Source: Propionispora vibrioides
GTDB lineage: Bacteria > Bacillota > Negativicutes > Propionisporales > Propionisporaceae
Length of the DNA: 64,000 bases
Reading direction: 5' to 3'
Assembly (NCBI RefSeq): GCF_900110485.1
Contig: NZ_FODY01000021.1
Span: forward strand, 21,065 to 85,064
Shown piece after piece: positions 59,159 to 64,000 of this stretch. The position numbers and the translations under genes are program-made. The notes under the pieces were generated by a model. It was not told where the DNA came from, ran no database searches, and was given only the letters and a program-made list of their open reading frames with translations. Position 1 is the first letter of the stretch, and each line of letters starts with the position of its first letter.

Positions 59159-59989
59159 ATGTATAGCATTGAGCAAGCCATGGATAAGGCGTATGCCCAG
59201 GAAGTACTGAAAAAGATTAAATGCTTTGTGTTTGACATGGACGGGACCATCTATCTGGAAAGCAAGATTTTGGACGGGGCCATTGAGTTTCTGCACAAAC
59301 TGGAAGAAAACAATGTAATGATCCGCTTCTTCACTAATAATTCTTCAAAAAATAATAAAGTATATGTGGACCGTATTACCAAAATGGGTTATCCTGTAAC
59401 TGAGGAAAAGATTTTTATTTCCAATCATGTTATCATTACGCACTTGCTGGATAACATGCCGGAAAAGACTGTATTTGTACTAGGTAACCAATACTTGCAG
59501 AACGATTTTAAAGAAGCCGGCGTAAAACTGGTGGAAGAGAACCCGGACATTGTGGTTGTTGGCTTTGACACGTCCCTGGCCTATGACCGTTTAACCAAAG
59601 CTTGTACCTTTATTCGTAACGGGGCTACTTTCTACGGTGTAAATCCTGACTTTAACTGCCCAATGGTAGACGGCTATATTCCTGACTGCGGTTCCATTTG
59701 CGCACTGATTACCGCTTCTACCGGCAAGGTTCCCGAGTTTTTCGGCAAACCGACCGTTCATACCCTGGAGTATATATTGAAGAAAACCGGCTTAAAGGAA
59801 GAGGAAATTGCTATTGTCGGTGACCGGCTGTATACCGATATTGCCTTGGCGAAGGGCAATAAGGTGACTTCCATTCTGGTGCTCACCGGTGAAAGTACAC
59901 TGGAAGATGTACCGCAGGCGGAGGTAAAACCGACCTTGATTTTCCAGTCGTTGAAAGAAGCACAGCCTGTCATTGACGCACTCTATTAA
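59159..59989 (+). CDS. HAD-IIA phosphatase, AraL/NagD-like
   Basis: 276 residues. HAD motif I CFVFDMDGTIYLESKILDGA, motif II FFTNNSSKN, motif III lysine in FFGKPTVHTLEYILKKTGL and motif IV VGDRLYTDIALAKGNKVTS, with the C2 cap between. B. subtilis AraL dephosphorylates sugar phosphates; here glycerol-1-phosphate or glycolate phosphate are possible. AAAGGAAG precedes the ATG. Same transcript as the araM-like gene. Confidence 0.87.
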   Translation: MYSIEQAMDKAYAQEVLKKIKCFVFDMDGTIYLESKILDGAIEFLHKLEENNVMIRFFTNNSSKNNKVYVDRITKMGYPVTEEKIFISNHVIITHLLDNMPEKTVFVLGNQYLQNDFKEAGVKLVEENPDIVVVGFDTSLAYDRLTKACTFIRNGATFYGVNPDFNCPMVDGYIPDCGSICALITASTGKVPEFFGKPTVHTLEYILKKTGLKEEEIAIVGDRLYTDIALAKGNKVTSILVLTGESTLEDVPQAEVKPTLIFQSLKEAQPVIDALY

Positions 59990-60000
59990 TTGCTGGGGTT

Positions 60001-60075
60001 TGTTTCTAGATTAACGGAATGATCTTAGGCGCAAAAAGCGCCGTCAAAGAGCGGTTGCTGTAATTTTACAGATCA
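60001..60075 (+). repeat. Interspersed element, family 2 (partial)
   Basis: TTTCTAGATTAACGGAATGA, TTAGGCGCAAAAAGCGCCGT and TGCTGTAATTTTACAG match the family; the arms are short. Confidence 0.6.
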
Positions 60076-60183
60076 ACAACATAGATACGTTATCGTTCAG
60101 GTTGCTAATACTATGTTGCTGTTAGCAACCTGAACTGCATTTGGGCGCTGGGCATGATTATGGTATAAAGGAGAGGATTGTTT

Positions 60184-62175
60184 ATGGATCGTGGTATTGA
60201 GCAGCTAGCGGTAAGCACGCTGCGTACTCTGGCGATTGACTCCATTGAAAAAGCCAATTCCGGGCATCCCGGGATGCCTATGGGCGCGGCGCCCATGGCG
60301 TATACGCTCTGGACGAAGCACATGACTCACAACCCGGCTAATCCGGACTGGTTCAACCGGGACCGCTTTGTATTGTCGGCGGGGCATGGCTCGGCCCTGC
60401 TCTACAGTCTGCTGCACTTGTCCGGCTATGACGTAACGCTGGAGGACTTGAAAAACTTCCGGCAATGGCAAAGTAAAACGCCCGGACATCCCGAGTACGG
60501 ACATACACCGGGGGTAGATGCAACGACGGGCCCATTGGGACAGGGCGTGCCCATGGCCGTAGGCATGGCCATGGCCGAACGGCATTTGGCAGCCCGCTAC
60601 AACCAAAAGGGCTATGACCTGATTAATCATTTCAGCTACAGCCTTTGCGGCGACGGCGATTTAATGGAAGGGGTTTCCGGTGAGGCTGCCTCACTGGCCG
60701 GACATTTAAAGCTGGGAAGACTGATCGTACTGTATGACTCTAATGATATCTCACTGGACGGCAAGCTGAACCTGTCGTTTTCCGAGGATGTAAAAAAGCG
60801 GTTTGAGGCCTATGGCTGGCAGGTCTTGTATGTGGAAGACGGCAATGATATCGCGGCGATCGACGCGGCGTTGACGGCGGCCAAGAAGGAATTGAACAAA
60901 CCGACCTTAATTGAAGTAAAGACGGTGATTGGCTTCGGTTCGCCGAAGAAGGCCGGGACTTCCGCTGCCCATGGTTCACCGTTGGGGCGGGAAGAGGCAA
61001 AAGCCACCAAACAAGCCTACCAATGGATTCATGAGGAATTTCATGTTCCCTCCAAGGTGTACAAACATTTTGGTCAGGCGGTAAAAGAACGGGGTATTCA
61101 GGAACAGGCGGTCTGGAAGGCCATGTTTGCCAGTTACAAACAGGAGTTTCCCGAATTGGGCCGTGAATTGGAAACGGCTATGGCCGGTAAATTGCCGGAA
61201 GGCTGGGAACGGCAGCTGCCGGTTTATGAAGGCGAGAAAAAGCTGGCAACCCGGTCATCTTCCGGCGAAGTCATCAATGCGCTGGCTAATCAGATTTCCT
61301 ATTTATTTGGTGGTTCAGCCGATCTGGCCAGCTCCAACAAGACGGCAATGAAAAACGGTGGCAATTTCAGCGCCGAAAACTACCAGGGCGCCAACATCTG
61401 GTTTGGTGTAAGGGAATTCGCCATGGGCGCCATTCTAAATGGAATGGCTTTACACCGGGGACTTAAGGTCTTCGGCGGAACCTTTTTCGTTTTTGCCGAT
61501 TACCTGCGGCCGGCTATCCGGCTGGCTGCCTTGATGGGCCTGCCGGTTACCTATGTATTTACTCATGACAGCATTGCTGTCGGCGAAGACGGCCCGACGC
61601 ACGAACCGATCGAACAGTTGGCTTCGCTGCGGGCGATGCCTAATCTCAGCGTTATTCGTCCGGCTGACGGCAATGAGACGGCTGCCGCCTGGAAGCTGGC
61701 GCTGGAATCCTCGAAGACGCCTACGGCTCTGGTGCTTTCCCGGCAGGACTTGTCCCACGTGACGACACCGGAAGCTGCCCGTGCCGGTGTGGCTAGAGGC
61801 GCTTATGTACTGGCTGCGGCAGAAAATCCACAGGCTTTGCTCCTGGCTTCCGGTTCGGAAGTGGAATTGGCGCTGGCGGCACAGAAGCAACTGGCGGCGG
61901 AAAATATTGCCGTTTCCGTGATCAGTTTTCCCTCCTGGGATCGCTTTGAAGCACAATCGCTGGAATACAAAAAGAGCGTACTGTTACCTGACGTACCGGC
62001 TCGGTTAGCCATCGAAATGGGAGCGTCCCTGGGCTGGCACCGTTATACCGGCAGCGGTGGCGACGTACTGACCATTGACACCTTCGGAGCGTCAGGCAAT
62101 GGCGAACGGCTGATTAAGGAATACGGTTTTACCGTGGAAAATGTAGTAGACCGGGTGAAAGCACTGCTGGTTTAG
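60184..62175 (+). CDS. tkt: Transketolase
   Basis: TPP-dependent two-carbon transferase of the pentose phosphate pathway, single-chain form of 663 residues. [20 protein letters not shown] near the start, [20 protein letters not shown], the TPP motif [35 protein letters not shown] and [20 protein letters not shown], then [20 protein letters not shown]. Start at 60184 has AAGGAGAGG upstream. The region between the TPP and pyrimidine domains is slightly shorter than in E. coli. Monocistronic with strong terminator. Confidence 0.95.
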   Translation: MDRGIEQLAVSTLRTLAIDSIEKANSGHPGMPMGAAPMAYTLWTKHMTHNPANPDWFNRDRFVLSAGHGSALLYSLLHLSGYDVTLEDLKNFRQWQSKTPGHPEYGHTPGVDATTGPLGQGVPMAVGMAMAERHLAARYNQKGYDLINHFSYSLCGDGDLMEGVSGEAASLAGHLKLGRLIVLYDSNDISLDGKLNLSFSEDVKKRFEAYGWQVLYVEDGNDIAAIDAALTAAKKELNKPTLIEVKTVIGFGSPKKAGTSAAHGSPLGREEAKATKQAYQWIHEEFHVPSKVYKHFGQAVKERGIQEQAVWKAMFASYKQEFPELGRELETAMAGKLPEGWERQLPVYEGEKKLATRSSSGEVINALANQISYLFGGSADLASSNKTAMKNGGNFSAENYQGANIWFGVREFAMGAILNGMALHRGLKVFGGTFFVFADYLRPAIRLAALMGLPVTYVFTHDSIAVGEDGPTHEPIEQLASLRAMPNLSVIRPADGNETAAAWKLALESSKTPTALVLSRQDLSHVTTPEAARAGVARGAYVLAAAENPQALLLASGSEVELALAAQKQLAAENIAVSVISFPSWDRFEAQSLEYKKSVLLPDVPARLAIEMGASLGWHRYTGSGGDVLTIDTFGASGNGERLIKEYGFTVENVVDRVKALLV

Positions 62176-62205
62176 CGCGTGATTTGATATAGCTGTGATA
62201 GAATA

Positions 62206-62246
62206 AACAAAAAGATTACTCATTGCAAGTAATCTTTTTGTTTTGG
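62206..62246 (+). terminator. Terminator of tkt
   Basis: AACAAAAAGATTACT-CATTGC-AAGTAATCTTTTTGTTTT. Confidence 0.9.
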
Positions 62247-62248
62247 TC

Positions 62249-62412
62249 TAGTGGTCCACTAACCTTGAAAACAAAAATTGCTGACGGTCAACATGTCGTC
62301 CTCCGTCGTTGTCGTCAGTCGGCATACTGGCGGTAGGCCTCTTTCCTCCGCCTTGGCTGATAAAATGCTGCCTCGCTATCAGCTTCCTGTTCCAAACTTG
62401 GCGGACCACTGG
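62249..62412. repeat. Palindromic interspersed element, family 1
   Basis: TAGTGGTCCACTAACCTTGA and CCAAACTTGGCGGACCACT are inverted arms; core CTCCGTCGTTGTCGTCAGTC and TTTCCTCCGCCTTGG. 164 bp, the same length as the copy at 8297. Confidence 0.85.
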
Positions 62413-62564
62413 CTGGCTCATAAAAATGTAAAAAATAGATAAAGAAAAAATGTTCGGCAAGCAGGTAATGGAAGCGCGTTTACCGAATCTGGATGGGTAT
62501 GAGCTATGCTGAGCGGCTGGCGCGGTTAAAGAAAGACAGAAAACGGTAAACACAGGGTGAAAGC

Positions 62565-63701
62565 ATGAACAATACAATTGACGGGAAAATACTTGATAAA
62601 ATTGTAAAAAACACATTAGACGCCATTGAACAAAGCAAGTTGCAGATTTTTGATATTTATGAGGCCGCGAAGAATGAAATGGAGTCTGTGAAAAAAGATG
62701 TGGAACGGGTAAAGCAGGCTACAGTGGATATTATTTTCGTCGTGGACGAACTGGAGCAAAAGGAAAAAAGAGCCCGGCTGAAACTGATGGCTGTAAGCCG
62801 CAATTTTCACATCCACACCGAAGAGGATATAAAGAAGACATATGACGAGACCAAGAATATCCAGGTAGAGCTGGCGGTGGCCAGGGAGCATGAACAAAAC
62901 CTGAAACGGCAGCGGGATGATCTCGAGATTCGCCTGAGGTCGCTGAAAAAGACGGTAGATAAAGCCCAGAATTTAGTTTCCCAGGTCGGGGTGGTGTTAG
63001 GTTATCTGGGCAGCCAGATGGAAGGCGTGGCCGTTCAACTGGAAACCCTGCAGCAGAGCCAAGCCTTTGGCGCGAAAATTATCAAAGCCCAGGAAGAAGA
63101 ACGCCTGCGGGTGGCGCGGGAGATTCACGACGGTCCGGCCCAGGCTATGGCTAATGTGGTCTTTCGGGCCGAGGTCTGTGAGCGGTTGATTGATGTGGAT
63201 GTGGAACGGGTAAAAACCGAACTGAAAAGCTTAAGGACTCAGGTGCGGGGCTGTTTGAAAGAAACCCGGAAGATTATCTTTGATTTGCGGCCCATGACTT
63301 TGGATGATTTGGGATTATTGCCCACGGTGCGGCGATTCTTGGAGACCATGCAGGAACGGAGCGATATTATTTGTGAAGTCCGGACCATTGGTGAGGAAAG
63401 ACGCCTTGATCCTTATGTTGAAATCGGCTTATTCCGGGTTATTCAGGAAGCGGTCAATAATGTGGAAAAACATGCTCAAGCCAGCAAGGTTCTGGTCTTT
63501 ATCGAGTTTCGCCGCGATTTTGTTATGGCCATTGTCGATGATAACGGCAGGGGCTTTGACGTGGATAGTGCTGCCATTGGTGTTGAAAGCTTCGGGGTTC
63601 TTGGCATGCGGGAACGTATTAACCTCTTAAAGGGACGGTTGGAAATCAAATCGGAAGAAGGCAAAGGGACCCGGGTTATCATCAAAATCCCGCTGAACTA
63701 A
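62565..63701 (+). CDS. DegS-type sensor histidine kinase
   Basis: 378 residues, cytosolic, no membrane segment. Residues 1-180 are a coiled-coil sensor region of the DegS type (for example ARLKLMAVSRNFHIHTEEDI). HisKA_3 dimer/phosphoacceptor domain has AQEEERLRVAREIHDGPAQA with the phosphorylated histidine; the HATPase_c domain has VIQEAVNNVEKHAQASKV, VDDNGRGFDVDS and GVLGMRERINLLKGRLEI. In Bacillus it pairs with DegU for competence, motility and secretion. No response regulator follows within the last 300 bp. Start follows a GGGTGAAAGC site. Confidence 0.88.
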   Translation: MNNTIDGKILDKIVKNTLDAIEQSKLQIFDIYEAAKNEMESVKKDVERVKQATVDIIFVVDELEQKEKRARLKLMAVSRNFHIHTEEDIKKTYDETKNIQVELAVAREHEQNLKRQRDDLEIRLRSLKKTVDKAQNLVSQVGVVLGYLGSQMEGVAVQLETLQQSQAFGAKIIKAQEEERLRVAREIHDGPAQAMANVVFRAEVCERLIDVDVERVKTELKSLRTQVRGCLKETRKIIFDLRPMTLDDLGLLPTVRRFLETMQERSDIICEVRTIGEERRLDPYVEIGLFRVIQEAVNNVEKHAQASKVLVFIEFRRDFVMAIVDDNGRGFDVDSAAIGVESFGVLGMRERINLLKGRLEIKSEEGKGTRVIIKIPLN

Positions 63702-63721
63702 TGGATACAACCGGGCAGTTC

Positions 63722-63790
63722 AGGGAATCACTGATTTATTTATCCGGCGCGCCCGGACGGCTATTTTCCGTCTGACAGCTGCCTTATCAA
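63722..63790 (+). repeat. Family 3 element (partial)
   Basis: GGAATCACTGATTTATTTATC and GCCCGGACGGCTATTTTCCG resemble the 10.9- and 26.6-kb copies; the right arm is missing. Confidence 0.45.
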
Positions 63791-63799
63791 CAGTTTTCT

Positions 63800-63906
63800 A
63801 GGGCGTGTCTTCAAACTAACGGATGATCCATGGCGAGTAATTTTGGCGCCAGACAAGGCAAAAAGCGCCGTCAGGGGGCGTTTCGGGTAGCTTGAAGACA
63901 CGCTCT
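63800..63906 (+). repeat. Interspersed element, family 2 (best copy)
   Basis: AGGGCGTGTCTTCAAACTA and TAGCTTGAAGACACGCTCT are inverted arms; core ACGGATGATCCATGGCGAGT, TTTTGGCGCCAGACAAGGCA and GCGCCGTCAGGGGGCGTTTC. Confidence 0.85.
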
Positions 63907-63920
63907 AACGGAATAGAATA

Positions 63921-63963
63921 GAGAAAGCATAACTTTGGAACGGTAAAGTTATGCTTTCTTTTT
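63921..63963 (+). terminator. Terminator at the window end
   Basis: AGAAAGCATAACTTT and AAAGTTATGCTTTCTTTTT. It would end the degS transcript if it reads through the repeats. Confidence 0.85.
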
Positions 63964-64000
63964 GCTAAGGCGCTAAAGTAACACAATAGACTTGTGTTAC

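Noticed and set aside
62440..62530. Response-regulator-like peptide (VMEARLPNLDGYEL) before the DegS kinase
   Set aside because: Only about 20 codons with a frameshift needed to extend it; probably chance or a very short relic.

Overview
The window looks like a chromosomal segment of an anaerobic, spore-forming member of the Negativicutes (Sporomusaceae-like). The lineage is inferred from gene content: a DUF3794/SPOCS spore-coat type protein, a Selenomonas-type lysine/ornithine decarboxylase (linked in that class to cadaverine-modified peptidoglycan), a DegS-type kinase, two large chemoreceptors, a bacteriohemerythrin, a Fnr-type promoter on a siroheme reductase, strong AGGAGG ribosome sites and frequent TTG starts. 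No rRNA or tRNA is present, so it cannot be fixed more tightly.

Layout. 0-7.2 kb: end of a branched-chain amino acid binding protein gene, a GntR regulator, and the operon cimA-leuC-leuD-leuB, which makes 2-oxobutyrate (isoleucine route) through citramalate and can also serve leucine synthesis. 7.2-8.5 kb: no gene, but a 6S RNA with promoter and terminator, a long perfect hairpin and two adjoining palindromic repeats. 8.5-17.1 kb: nitroreductase, membrane-anchored metallophosphoesterase, bacteriohemerythrin, Old Yellow Enzyme homologue, TcdA-like E1 enzyme, AEC permease, an unassigned structured RNA, a PHP phosphatase, and a siroheme reductase fused to DUF1858 behind a class II Fnr-type promoter. 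17.1-30.5 kb: a repeat nested in a repeat, a c-di-GMP-I riboswitch ahead of a 71-residue zinc-ribbon-like protein, thiD-thiE, lysine/ornithine decarboxylase, a TPR-glycosyltransferase-like protein, two secreted paralogues, an M24 peptidase, FosX, Ung and a spore protein. 30.5-41.5 kb: YddA-like ABC transporter, UvsE, TauE/DUF1634, two paralogous chemoreceptors with a chemoreceptor relic between them, HxlR and a PPOX flavoprotein.

42.2-57.1 kb is the most unusual part: a lambda-order siphovirus tail cassette (tail terminator-like, tail tube, M-, L-, K-, I/J-like, two fibres, XhlA-like, amidase, NlpC/P60-like) led by a sigma region 4-like regulator. It has no head, terminase, portal, integrase or tape-measure gene. 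The place where the tape measure and its chaperones would lie holds an AT-rich polymorphic toxin with a C-terminal HNH-like nuclease domain and a GAD/DUF1851-type immunity gene. It reads as a tail-derived particle (tailocin-like) or its remnant that has acquired a toxin module.

57.2-64 kb: a sigma-54 promoter with a short reading frame, an AraM-type glycerol-1-phosphate dehydrogenase paired with an AraL/NagD-type phosphatase, transketolase, and a DegS-type kinase without an adjacent degU in the window.

Spread through the host part are at least three families of short (85-170 bp) imperfect palindromes. In the best family the terminal arms differ between copies yet stay complementary within each copy, which points to selection or a copying mechanism acting on structure.
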